Origin: Amycolatopsis anabasis
Lineage (GTDB): Bacteria > Actinomycetota > Actinomycetes > Mycobacteriales > Pseudonocardiaceae
Direction: 5' to 3'
Length of the DNA: 64,000 nt
NCBI RefSeq assembly: GCF_009765355.1
Contig: NZ_VTHK01000006.1
Location: 124,001 to 188,000, forward strand
Shown: piece by piece, positions 25,727 to 33,396 of the stretch
Layout: each line of letters begins with the position of its first letter
Position numbering within the stretch: position 1 is the first letter of the stretch
Translations under genes and position numbers: made by a program
Notes under the pieces: model-generated
The model's database searches: none
What the model was told of the DNA's origin: nothing
What the model saw: only the letters and a program-made list of their open reading frames with translations

Positions 25727-26040
25727 GCGAGTTCCCCGTTCCGGCACGCGAGTTCCACACTGAGGTTTTCTCAGTGTGTGGTGTGGTGCCGTGCTCGCGG
25801 AGTGCCCGGGTGGAGAACTCACCTACCGAAACGGGGGACTCGCACGTCCGAAACGGGGAACTCGCGCCAGCGGGCCCCGCCAGCGCACGAGTTCCGCGTT
25901 CGGGGCCGCGAATTGCGCACTCGGGCAGTCGCGTGCGTGGTGCGGGGTGGTTCTGAGTGTGTGGTTCGCGTGCCCGAGTGTGTGGTTCGCGTGCGTCAGT
26001 GTGTAGTTCGGTGGCGGGAACGGGGAACTCGCGGGCCGGG
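25727..26040. repeat. Cluster of 21-22-bp repeats between lsr2 and a thioesterase gene
   Basis: Units of the GAGTTnCnC family fill this divergent intergenic region. One forward unit lies at 25727-25748, with a modified unit at 25748 that forms a 9-bp hairpin (CACACTGAG 25756-25764, CTCAGTGTG 25770-25778). Two inverted abutting units start at 25826 and 25848 (22-bp period, CCGAAACGGGG core). Others lie near 25887 and 25908. Three units with a 21-bp period (GAGTGTGTGGTTCGCG) start at 25955, 25976 and 25997, and a last one lies at about 26016-26034. Small open frames here merely read through the repeats. Confidence 0.85.
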
Positions 26041-26071
26041 ATTGTCGGTGGTGGCTGGTTCACTGCGGGAC

Positions 26072-26503
26072 ATGGAAACACATCGGGGATTGTTCGAGGA
26101 GATCCAGGCCGGGCGGGTGCCGCCGCCGCCCGCCGCGGTCACCCTGGGCTGGGAGTTGGTCGAGGTGGATCCGGCGGCGGGCACCATCGAGGTCGCCTTC
26201 AACGCGGGCGAGCACTTGCTCAACCCCGTGGGTGTGATCCAGGGCGGGTTCCTGGCCGCGATGCTGGACGACACCCTGGGTCCCGCGCTCGTGGCGACGC
26301 TACCCCGGGGTCAGTTCGCGCCGACGTTGGATCTGCACGTGCAGTTTCTGCGTCCGGCTCGTCCCGGCCGGCTTCGCGGCCACGGCAGGATTGTGCAACG
26401 CGGCAGGCAGATCTGCTTCCTGTCCGGTGAGCTCACCGACGCGCGCGGCGGACTCGTGGCCACCGCCAGCGCGACGGCACGGATCCAGGCGATGACCGGC
26501 TGA
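26072..26503 (+). CDS. PaaI-type hotdog-fold acyl-CoA thioesterase
   Basis: A 143-residue hotdog protein. The family motif HLLNPVGVIQGGFLAAMLDD corresponds to the HxxG(x)hHGG region that binds the thioester, though the usual His-Gly is replaced by Asn-Pro and Gln-Gly-Gly. The later strand LDLHVQFLRPARPGRLRGHGRIVQRGR is typical of the 4HBT family. It would hydrolyse an acyl-CoA, perhaps aromatic. The ATG at 26072 follows the repeat cluster. It stands alone, convergent with the next gene. Confidence 0.85.
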   Translation: METHRGLFEEIQAGRVPPPPAAVTLGWELVEVDPAAGTIEVAFNAGEHLLNPVGVIQGGFLAAMLDDTLGPALVATLPRGQFAPTLDLHVQFLRPARPGRLRGHGRIVQRGRQICFLSGELTDARGGLVATASATARIQAMTG

Positions 26504-26547
26504 GGCGCCGCCCGTTCACTGTCGCGTTCGGACTCGGCCCGCGCGGG

Positions 26548-26898
26548 CTACGGGAACGGGTGCTCCTCGACGAGGGGCTCGGGGGCCGACAACCGCCAGG
26601 CCTCGTAGAGCAACTCGAGCAGTTCACCGGCCTCGATCTTCGGCAGCTGCACCACGACCCAGCCGAACCCACCGGCCGTGAACTGCACCTCGAACACGTC
26701 CGGCCGCTCGGAAACCAGCGCGAGCTGCTCGGACAGGGTCTGCTTCAGACCGGCGGTCCGGGTCCGCGGCCAGTGGTAGCCGAACCGCCTGCCGCACACA
26801 CTGAACGACGTGTAATCCCTCGCCTGAGCACGCTCGACCTCGGCGAGCTTGTCCACCATCCGCAGGAACTGACCGCTCGACACACCCATGCCGGTCAT
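26548..26898 (-). CDS. MmcQ/YjbR-family protein
   Basis: About 116 residues with the CyaY-like fold of the MmcQ/YjbR group: SFSVCGRRFGYHWPRTRTAGLKQTL, VFEVQFTAGGFGWVVVQLPKIEAGELLELLYEAWRL. Members are small and of unsettled function, with DNA binding proposed. Starts at 26898 (GGTGAGA just upstream), 26889 and 26913 are all possible. It lies 9 bp past the stop of the hydrolase gene at 26923 and may be the last gene of that operon. Confidence 0.8.
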   Translation of the reverse strand: MTGMGVSSGQFLRMVDKLAEVERAQARDYTSFSVCGRRFGYHWPRTRTAGLKQTLSEQLALVSERPDVFEVQFTAGGFGWVVVQLPKIEAGELLELLYEAWRLSAPEPLVEEHPFP

Positions 26899-26922
26899 TC
26901 TCACCCACGCCACCGACAGATT

Positions 26923-27801
26923 TCAGGCGTGCCGCTCCCCTTGCTCTGCACTGGTCAGGAACTCCAGTTCCTCGTCCGGACGCGCCGGAACGAAATGACC
27001 CACACCGGGCAGCAGGCGCACCGTCGCGTGCGGTGCGGCGGCTTCGAGCCTCCGCTTGGTCTCCCCGGCGTCGAACATGACGTCCTGCGCCCCGACGAGC
27101 ACGTGCACCGGCATGGTCAGCTCGCGCAACACGTCGTCGCCGAACACCGGAACGTCACCGGGACGGAACCGGAAGTTCCGCGAAACGAGCTGCACCTGCT
27201 CGATGACCCTCGTTACAACGGCCGGTTCCAAGGTGGACAGCCCGGGGCCGAGCACGCCCGCCACCGACATGCGGCGGCCCCGGCGACCGAGCAGGTTCAG
27301 CAGGATCGCCTTGACCAGGAACCCCTTCTTCGCCCGGCCGACGCCCGCCGGGCACGACAGCGCCAGGCGCCGCACGCGCTCGGGCCGCCGCGTCGCGTAG
27401 TCCAGGGCCAGCCAGCCACCGAAGGAGATCGCCATGATCGAGACGCGCTCCAGCTCGAGGAAGTCCAGTACCGCGTCCAGCCACACCGCGTACTTGTCGG
27501 ACCGCAGCGGCGGCCGGGACGGCGCGCTGAGGCCGGGCTCGCCGATGACGTCGACGACGTACACCCGGAAACGCGTTGCGAGATCGGAGATCCGATCCAG
27601 CCACTGCGTCGAGTTGCCGCCGGACCCGTGGAGCAGCACCAGCGGCGGAGCGGTGGCGGGCCCGGACGCGATGACGAAGGTCTCGCCCTCGGGCGTCGGC
27701 ACGTGGAGCCGCTCGTTTTCGACCGGCCAGAACTCCAGTTCCTTCAGGTAGCGCTCGCGCAGCAGGCGGGCTCCCGCGTCGGAACGGTAGATGTCGCTCA
27801 T
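26923..27801 (-). CDS. Alpha/beta hydrolase
   Basis: A 292-residue alpha/beta hydrolase with a complete triad: nucleophile Ser in MAISFGGWLAL, Asp in VLVGAQDVMFD and His in LPGVGHFVPA. The oxyanion-hole motif is LLHGSGGNSTQW. The family is usually annotated as carboxylesterase or proline-iminopeptidase-like; the substrate is unknown. The start (27799-27801) overlaps the stop of the HTH gene upstream as ATGA, so both are translated together. Confidence 0.9.
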   Translation of the reverse strand: MSDIYRSDAGARLLRERYLKELEFWPVENERLHVPTPEGETFVIASGPATAPPLVLLHGSGGNSTQWLDRISDLATRFRVYVVDVIGEPGLSAPSRPPLRSDKYAVWLDAVLDFLELERVSIMAISFGGWLALDYATRRPERVRRLALSCPAGVGRAKKGFLVKAILLNLLGRRGRRMSVAGVLGPGLSTLEPAVVTRVIEQVQLVSRNFRFRPGDVPVFGDDVLRELTMPVHVLVGAQDVMFDAGETKRRLEAAAPHATVRLLPGVGHFVPARPDEELEFLTSAEQGERHA

Positions 27802-28238
27802 GTGTCCGGCTCCTCGATCACGGCGCTGATCAAGCCGAAGATGTACGCGCTGGTGGTCAGGCCGCCCAGCACGACGATCTTCAGGTGGGCGCGCTGTTCG
27901 TCGTAGATGGTCTCGATGCGCAACTGCTCGTCGCCTTCGCGGCGGTGAGCCGTCGCGCCGGTCAGCAAGGTGCTCACGCGGCTGGCCGTGTCGCGGCTGA
28001 CCGCATCGATGTCCACGATGCTCGACACCCCCACGTGGCGATGGCGGGGCGTCGAGTCCCGGACGGACGGCTCGGCGGGGCGGCCGGTGAACGCCTCGAG
28101 GTCCTCGCGGGCGATCCGGTACTGCTTGCCGATCCGGACGGCCTTCAGCTTTCCGTCGCGGACGTAGTTGCGGACCGTCCGCACGTGCAGGCCCAGCCGG
28201 TCGGCAACCTCATCGGCCGTGAACAACTCCTGCTGCAT
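27798..28238 (-). CDS. Excisionase-type helix-turn-helix protein with a novel C-terminal domain
   Basis: A 146-residue protein. Residues 1-55 form a MerR-like HTH_17 domain (LFTADEVADRLGLHVRTVRNYVRDGKLKAVRIG). The C-terminal 85 residues (GVSSIVDIDAVSRDTASRV to LKIVVLGGLTTSAYIFGLI) are predicted to mix strands and a hydrophobic segment and do not match a family I know. It is coupled to the hydrolase gene and divergent from a TetR gene across 119 bp. Despite the excisionase name there is no phage or integrase nearby, so it is probably an ordinary regulator. Confidence 0.8.
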   Translation of the reverse strand: MQQELFTADEVADRLGLHVRTVRNYVRDGKLKAVRIGKQYRIAREDLEAFTGRPAEPSVRDSTPRHRHVGVSSIVDIDAVSRDTASRVSTLLTGATAHRREGDEQLRIETIYDEQRAHLKIVVLGGLTTSAYIFGLISAVIEEPDT

Positions 28239-28342
28239 GCGGCTACCGTATCATACCGCAAACTTCTCTGACGTACCCTCAGAAAGGCAGTTTGAGGAAC
28301 GTTCGAGGATCGCGTCGATGGCAGCAGAACCGGACCCGGACG

Positions 28343-28360
28343 TATGATTGCCGATCGATG
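28343..28360 (+). promoter_or_regulatory. -10 box placing the next gene as leaderless
   Basis: TATGAT (28343-28348) lies 9 nt before the ATG at 28358, and no Shine-Dalgarno is present. A transcript starting at or near the A of ATG would be leaderless, a common arrangement in actinobacteria. No clear -35 box is seen. Confidence 0.45.
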
Positions 28361-29041
28361 ACGCAGACTGATCGCGAAGCATCCGGCCGGGCGCCGCTGA
28401 GCCAGGCCGTCGTGCTTTCCGAAGCCGTGTCCCTCGCCGACCGCGAGGGGCTGGACGCGGTGACGATCCGCCGGCTCGCCCAGGACCTCGGCGTCACACC
28501 GATGGCCCTCTACTGGCACTTCCGCAACAAGGGCCTGCTCCTGGCGGCACTCGGCGATCGGATCTTCGGCGAGGTGGATCTGACGGTCGACCCGGACGCC
28601 CCCTGGAGCACCCAGTTCCGCACCCTGATCCGCGCCCTGGTGACCACCCTGCGGAAACACCCGTGGGCGGGTTCGGTGTTCACGTCCCAGATCTGCGAGT
28701 CCCCGAGCTACCTCGCCGCATTGGAGAAGGTGCTGGCGATCCTGCGCGGCGCGGGTTTCTCCCCCGCGGAGGCGACCGACATCTCCCGGCACGCCATGAG
28801 CACGGCGATGAGCCTGGTCAACAGCCGGCCCGGGAGCACCGAACAACTCGCCCCGGACGAGGCCGAGGACGCCCAGCGGCGCGCCCGGCTGCACTTCGAA
28901 GCGCTGCCCCGCAAGCGGTACCCGCACATCGTCGAGGCCGCCGGGCCGCTCACCACCTGCGAGGACCAGGACTCCTCTTACGAATTCGGCCTCGACCTCC
29001 TGGTCGCCGGGGTCGAGGCGATGGCGGCGCGGAAACGCTGA
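28358..29041 (+). CDS. TetR-family regulator with TetR_C_1-type ligand domain
   Basis: A 227-residue regulator. HTH at about 20-65 (LDAVTIRRLAQDLGVTPMALYWHFRNKGLLLAALGDRI), the classic TetR class segment with ALYWHF. The C-terminal domain resembles TetR_C_1, the fold of TetR itself. The ATG at 28358 is chosen because the upstream extension (to 28292) is Arg-rich and a -10 box overlaps it. It is divergent from the HTH/hydrolase operon, which is the likely target. Confidence 0.9.
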   Translation: MTQTDREASGRAPLSQAVVLSEAVSLADREGLDAVTIRRLAQDLGVTPMALYWHFRNKGLLLAALGDRIFGEVDLTVDPDAPWSTQFRTLIRALVTTLRKHPWAGSVFTSQICESPSYLAALEKVLAILRGAGFSPAEATDISRHAMSTAMSLVNSRPGSTEQLAPDEAEDAQRRARLHFEALPRKRYPHIVEAAGPLTTCEDQDSSYEFGLDLLVAGVEAMAARKR

Positions 29042-29199
29042 TCCCCGCGCCACGGGACACCACCCGGATCTCTACGCCAACCGCGTGACCGTGCCCGCCA
29101 GGCAAACCCGTCCCCGCCCAAGGGAGGAGGCTGCGAGCCGCATTGGCGCGGCGCCGGATCCTTCGTCGCCGTTTTTCTTTCGTGCCAAGGAGTTCGCCG

Positions 29200-30183
29200 A
29201 TGACCGCCTCGTCCACACCACCTCGGCGGCTGCGGTTCCAGACCACGGACTGCGACCGCGCGGCCGAGTACCTGAGTCGCATCTACGCCACCGGCATCCG
29301 GATGACCGGCCGCGGGGACCGCTGTTTCCTGCGCCACATCCGGATGGCCACCAGCACGTTCGCCATCGACACCACCACGCAGACCGACGACCTCGCGTTC
29401 ACCGTGGAACCCCCGCCGACGCTGCTGATCGCCCGCACCCGCAGCACGACCATGGATTACCGTTCCGGAGGCGCCGAGCACCGATTCGGTCCCGGCGAAG
29501 TGTTCCTCGGCAACCGGGCCGAGGACGGCGACCCCTTGTGGGCGCGCTGGCGCGACGGCACCGTGCAGGCCGTCTCCCTCCCCTTCCCGCTGCTGGAGCG
29601 GCTGGCCACCGAGACCGGCTGTCCCGCGCCGATCCGGTTCACCGGCCAGGTTCCGGTGACCCCGGCCGCCGCGCACCACCTGGCCACGACCATCGACTAC
29701 CTCGGCGATGCCCTGCGCGACCGGCCCCAAGCCATGAACGAGCCGCTGGTGGCCGGCACCGCCGGTCAGCTGCTGGCCGCGGCGGTGCTGAGTTCCTTCC
29801 CCAGCAACGCACTCACCGCACCCACCGTCGAAGACCGCCACGACGCCCACCCGCGCACCCTGGGCCGGGCCATCGCCTTCATCGAGGACAACGCCCACCG
29901 CGACATCAGCGTCGCCGACATCGCCGCGGCCTCCCACGTCACCGTTCGCGCCCTGCAACTCGCCTTCCGCCGCCACCACGGCAGCACCCCGACCGGCTAC
30001 CTCCGCCAGGTCCGGCTGCACCGGGCCCACCGGGAACTGTTGGCCACCGATCCCGCCACCGGGGCCACCGTCACCCAGATCGCCGCCCGCTGGGGCTTCT
30101 TCCACCCCGGCCGCTTCGCCCAGTACTACCGCACCACCTACGGCCGGCCGCCCTCTCGAACCCTGCTCCGCAACGGTTCCTGA
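29200..30183 (+). CDS. AraC-family transcriptional regulator
   Basis: A 327-residue regulator. An N-terminal cupin-like sensing domain (about 20-190) is followed by a C-terminal pair of HTH motifs (about 225-325): ISVADIAAASHVTVRALQLAFRRHHGSTPTGYLRQVRLHRAH and VTQIAARWGFFHPGRFAQYYRTTYGRPPS. The ATG at 29200 has AGGAG 8 nt upstream. It is convergent with the flavin-monooxygenase operon, separated by hairpins. The target is unknown. Confidence 0.92.
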   Translation: MTASSTPPRRLRFQTTDCDRAAEYLSRIYATGIRMTGRGDRCFLRHIRMATSTFAIDTTTQTDDLAFTVEPPPTLLIARTRSTTMDYRSGGAEHRFGPGEVFLGNRAEDGDPLWARWRDGTVQAVSLPFPLLERLATETGCPAPIRFTGQVPVTPAAAHHLATTIDYLGDALRDRPQAMNEPLVAGTAGQLLAAAVLSSFPSNALTAPTVEDRHDAHPRTLGRAIAFIEDNAHRDISVADIAAASHVTVRALQLAFRRHHGSTPTGYLRQVRLHRAHRELLATDPATGATVTQIAARWGFFHPGRFAQYYRTTYGRPPSRTLLRNGS

Positions 30184-30199
30184 GCCACGCCGGAGCAGA

Positions 30200-30245
30200 C
30201 TCCGGGCGGCGGGGGGTTCCGCCCGGAGCCTGCCTTCCCGGCAGG
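30200..30245. terminator. Two consecutive hairpins between convergent genes
   Basis: A perfect 10-bp stem (30200-30209/30219-30228, 9-nt loop) is followed directly by a 6-bp stem (CCTGCC 30229-30234, GGCAGG 30240-30245). They lie just after the AraC gene. Without a T-tract they are probable intrinsic terminators of the actinobacterial type. The remaining 150 bp to the SDR stop holds nothing recognised. Confidence 0.55.
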
Positions 30246-30398
30246 GACGGGGTCCGGGTCGACCTGTCCGGGACAGCCTGGCGGCCGCTGCCCCAGCCTG
30301 CCGCCCCCGAGCCCGCCGCACAGCACACCGGACGAACCCACCGCATCCCCGTACAGCGGCCAAGCCATCCGCGAAACGAACATCGGACCGGCGGCGGC

Positions 30399-31169
30399 TC
30401 AGCGGGCGGGCTGGACGTACCGGGTGATGAGCTTCCCGAGCAGCCGGGGCGCGAATCGCCGGGCGCGCCAGAGTTGCCGGGTTCCCAGGCTGGGGAAGAG
30501 GAACAGCGGTGCGCGCGGATCCGCGAGCGCCTGTTCGATGGCGTCGAGCACGACCGCCGGATCGGCGCCGGTCCGGCCACCGAGCACCGCGGGGTCGACC
30601 GCGCGCACGCCTTCGGCCAGCGGCGTCTCCACCTGATCGGGGCAGGCGCACAGCAACCGGACGCCGGTGCCCGCGGTTTCCTGGGCGAGCACTTCGCAGA
30701 ACGCGGTCACCGCGAACTTCGACGCCGAATAGGCGGCGAGCCGCGGCGAGGGAAGCCAACCGGCGATGGAGCCGAACACGACCAGGGTGCCGTGGCCGCG
30801 TTCGACCATCGCCGGCACGGTCGCCCGCGAGAGGTGCACGGTGCCCAGGTAGTTGACCTCGAGCACGCGCCGCAGCACGTCCACCGGCTGCTCCAGCGCC
30901 CGGCCGATCCGGCACAGGCCGGCCGCGTGCACGACCAGTTCGATCGGGCCGAGTTCGCCGGTGGCCGCGGCGACCGCGTCGGCGACCGCGGCCCCGTCGG
31001 CGACGTCGCAGGCGTAGGTCCGCATGGCGGGCGCGCGCCGGGCGGTGCTTTCCAGGTTCGCGTGGTCGATGTCGAGGGCCGCCACCGGTTTTCCGGCGGC
31101 GGCCAGGCGCAGCGCGGCCAACCGGCCGAGCCCGCTGGCCGCACCGGTCACCAGGGCCGCGCCGGTCAT
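30399..31169 (-). CDS. Short-chain dehydrogenase/reductase
   Basis: A 256-residue classical SDR: cofactor motif VTGAASGLGRLAA (TGxxxGxG), NYLGTV strand-4 motif, catalytic Ser in VFGSIAGWL and Tyr-x3-Lys in YSASKFAVTAF. The Asp after strand 2 (ALDIDHANL) favours NAD(H). It is the last gene of the minus-strand operon that begins with the flavin monooxygenase at 34742. The preceding stop overlaps its start as ATGA. It probably oxidises or reduces a hydroxy/keto group in the same pathway. Confidence 0.92.
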   Translation of the reverse strand: MTGAALVTGAASGLGRLAALRLAAAGKPVAALDIDHANLESTARRAPAMRTYACDVADGAAVADAVAAATGELGPIELVVHAAGLCRIGRALEQPVDVLRRVLEVNYLGTVHLSRATVPAMVERGHGTLVVFGSIAGWLPSPRLAAYSASKFAVTAFCEVLAQETAGTGVRLLCACPDQVETPLAEGVRAVDPAVLGGRTGADPAVVLDAIEQALADPRAPLFLFPSLGTRQLWRARRFAPRLLGKLITRYVQPAR

Positions 31170-31870
31170 CGGACCACCTCCGCGTCGGCGAAGGTCATCC
31201 GCATCTTGCCGATGCTGCTGGTGGCCAACGCCGTTCTGGGCAGTCCGAGGCGGCGGAGTTCCTGGGCGACCGGATGCTCCCCCAGGCGCAGCACCGTTCC
31301 GCCCGGCCGGGTCCGCACCCGGCCCGCCCGCAGGTCCCAGGGCGTGCGGCGGAGCACCCCGTCCCGGTAGGTGTAGGCGTCGATCGAAGCGGCCGCCCCG
31401 CGGCTGGGCACCGGGAGGCCGGGTTTGACGAGCAGGTCGGCGACCAGGTGGCCGTCGTGGCGGACCACGCAGCGTTTCGCGCGCCCGGCCAGCCGCAGCT
31501 CGATATCGGCCATTTCCTTGGGAAAGCCCCAGATCGACCGGCCCGCCGCCAAGGTGAACGGCTGGTTGACCGGCAACCAGTGGATGAACGCGCCGACACC
31601 GCGCCCCCGCGGGGACCGGATCAGGAACGCCACGCCGAACTCGTGGTACGGCCCCAGATCGCCGTCGAGGTAGCGGACGAACACCAGTGAGCACAGCGCG
31701 AAGCCGGGCACCGGCTCGGCGACGTCCACCCCGGCGTAGGCCAGCACCGGACGGGCCGCGCGGGCGCGGACGGCGAACATCGCCGAGCACGCGCCGGCGT
31801 CCCGGATGCGGACCGGCATGGTGATCCGCTCGCCCTGGACGAGATGGCCGTTTTCGGGTCGTGGAACCAT
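31166..31870 (-). CDS. Acetoacetate decarboxylase-family protein
   Basis: A 234-residue protein of the ADC fold. The region YHEFGVAFLI and the segment SIWGFPKEMADIEL match the family; the Lys of FPKE corresponds to the Schiff-base lysine of acetoacetate decarboxylase. It starts at an ATG (31868-31870) with GGAGG 4-6 nt upstream and overlaps the SDR start. In a monooxygenase/SDR/hydrolase operon it may decarboxylate a beta-keto acid or catalyse a related aldol-type step. The reaction is not established by the sequence. Confidence 0.85.
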   Translation of the reverse strand: MVPRPENGHLVQGERITMPVRIRDAGACSAMFAVRARAARPVLAYAGVDVAEPVPGFALCSLVFVRYLDGDLGPYHEFGVAFLIRSPRGRGVGAFIHWLPVNQPFTLAAGRSIWGFPKEMADIELRLAGRAKRCVVRHDGHLVADLLVKPGLPVPSRGAAASIDAYTYRDGVLRRTPWDLRAGRVRTRPGGTVLRLGEHPVAQELRRLGLPRTALATSSIGKMRMTFADAEVVR

Positions 31871-31879
31871 CGTGCCTCC

Positions 31880-32779
31880 TCACCGCCGGAGGTGCCGGCG
31901 CAGGAAGGCGAGCTGGTGCTCGACCGCGGACCGGTACCACGGATTGCCCGGAAAAACGTCGAAGTGGTCGCAGGGGTAGTGCCGGACCTCGGCGCGACCG
32001 GCCCCGGCCGCCTTGATCGCCGCCCGCGGCGGGCTGCTGCGGTCGAGGTCGGCGATCTGCACCAGCAGCGGGCGGCGAATCCGGCGGGCATACCGGATCG
32101 GCCGGTACCCGCCGATCTCGAGGGCGGCGCACGCGTCGATCTCGTTCCGCCAGCTCGGCCCGGCCAGCGCGGTGTAGGTCTCGAACTGACCCGGCAGCGA
32201 CAAGGCCGCGCCCGAGCCGGGCCGGCCGACCAGCGGCACCGGCGCCGCGGTCCGGCCGGACAGCCGGGCCGCCCAGCCGCGCGCGGCGGCCAGGGTGGCG
32301 CGGGCCAGCGCGCCCGGCCGGTGGTGGCGGAGCGCGTGCCGGGCGGCCGCGAGGCCGTCGGCCATCGGCACCAGCGCCACGATCGCGGCCACCGCGGTGT
32401 CCTGCGCCCCGGTCACCAGGACGTGGCCCCCGGCCAGGGACGCGCCCCAGAGCACGATGCGGCCGGGATCCACGCCGTCCCAGGCACGCGCGGCGGCCAC
32501 CGCGGCCCGGTAGTCGGCCAGTTGCCGGGCGATCGACACGGTCTGGCGCGGCGTGCCGCCGCTGTCGGCGAAACCCCGGTAGTCGAACGCGAGCACCTCG
32601 AATCCGGCCCGGGCGAACTCGCCCGCGAAGGCATCGAGCCCGCAGTCCCGGGTCGCGCCGAATCCGTGGGCCATGACCACGCACGGGTGCCCGGCGCCGG
32701 AGCGCAAGGCGTCGTCGGCGGCCCGGAACCGCCACGCCGCGCAGGTGGTGTCACCCACCGGGAAGGGCGCGGGGATCAT
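31880..32779 (-). CDS. Alpha/beta hydrolase of the monooxygenase operon
   Basis: A 299-residue alpha/beta hydrolase with oxyanion-hole motif VMAHGFGATRD, nucleophile Ser in LWGASLAGGHVL, acid Asp in IADLDRSSPP and His in CDHFDVFPGN. The start ATG (32777-32779) overlaps the stop of the TetR gene. In the operon it follows a Baeyer-Villiger-like or FMO-type monooxygenase, so ester or lactone hydrolysis after oxygenation is a reasonable guess. The mycobacterial mymA operon similarly places a hydrolase (lipR) next to an FMO-like gene. Confidence 0.88.
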   Translation of the reverse strand: MIPAPFPVGDTTCAAWRFRAADDALRSGAGHPCVVMAHGFGATRDCGLDAFAGEFARAGFEVLAFDYRGFADSGGTPRQTVSIARQLADYRAAVAAARAWDGVDPGRIVLWGASLAGGHVLVTGAQDTAVAAIVALVPMADGLAAARHALRHHRPGALARATLAAARGWAARLSGRTAAPVPLVGRPGSGAALSLPGQFETYTALAGPSWRNEIDACAALEIGGYRPIRYARRIRRPLLVQIADLDRSSPPRAAIKAAGAGRAEVRHYPCDHFDVFPGNPWYRSAVEHQLAFLRRHLRR

Positions 32780-33396
32780 GGGTACCTGCCGTACAGGGTG
32801 CGCAGCCACACCGTCACCAGCGCTTCCCGGAGTTGGTCGACCGGCGCGGTCGACGGGCCGCCCCGGGAAAGCCGTTCCAGGGCGCGGTCGTTGAGTTCGA
32901 GCAGGATGGTGGCGAGCAGCCGGGCGTCCGGCCCGTCCGGGGCGCGCCCCGCCGCGCGCTCGCCCTCGATCATGGTCGCGATCTGCGGGATGAACGATTC
33001 GCGGTCGCGGTCCCACAACTCGCGCACGGTCTCGTCGGCGTCCCGGGCGTCGAGCATCGCCCGGAAGACGTGCCGGTGTTTCGCCCACGCCTCGAACAGG
33101 CCGGCGATCGTGCGCCCGATGCGCTCGGCCGGGGTGCCGTCCCCGCTGAGCAGGTTCTCGCTGGCGGTGAACGCCTCCTGGTACATCTCGTTGCACAGGG
33201 CGGCCACCGCGATGGCCTTGTTCTCGAAGTAGAAGTAGAACGCCGAACGCGTGACATCGGCCTTGCGGGAGATGTCCCGCACGTTGATCGAGGCGAGACT
33301 GCCCTCGCACAGCAACTGGTCGAGCGCGCGGAGCAGGGCCTTCCGCCGCTGGTCGCCCCGATTCGGCCGGCGGCGGTCCAGGACGTCCTCGTTCAT
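32776..33396 (-). CDS. TetR-family regulator inside the monooxygenase operon
   Basis: A 206-residue regulator with an HTH at about 20-65 (SLASINVRDISRKADVTRSAFYFYFENKAIAVAAL) and an EthR-like C-terminal domain. It is second in the operon; its start overlaps the FMO stop as ATGA and its stop overlaps the hydrolase start. A 14-bp palindrome on the operon promoter (34800-34813) is the obvious candidate site for autoregulation. Confidence 0.9.
   Translation of the reverse strand: MNEDVLDRRRPNRGDQRRKALLRALDQLLCEGSLASINVRDISRKADVTRSAFYFYFENKAIAVAALCNEMYQEAFTASENLLSGDGTPAERIGRTIAGLFEAWAKHRHVFRAMLDARDADETVRELWDRDRESFIPQIATMIEGERAAGRAPDGPDARLLATILLELNDRALERLSRGGPSTAPVDQLREALVTVWLRTLYGRYP

Noticed and set aside
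25727..26040. Possible CRISPR-like array in the 21-22-bp repeat clusters
   Set aside because: The units abut with no unique spacers, occur in both orientations, are shorter than CRISPR repeats, and no cas genes are present.
25560..26040. Small overlapping open frames across the repeat clusters (also at 55042-55337)
   Set aside because: They read the repeats in several frames, lack ribosome binding sites and normal codon bias, and give repetitive low-complexity peptides.
27798..28238. Prophage or integrative element suggested by the excisionase-like HTH
   Set aside because: No integrase, att site or other phage gene is nearby, and base composition does not change.
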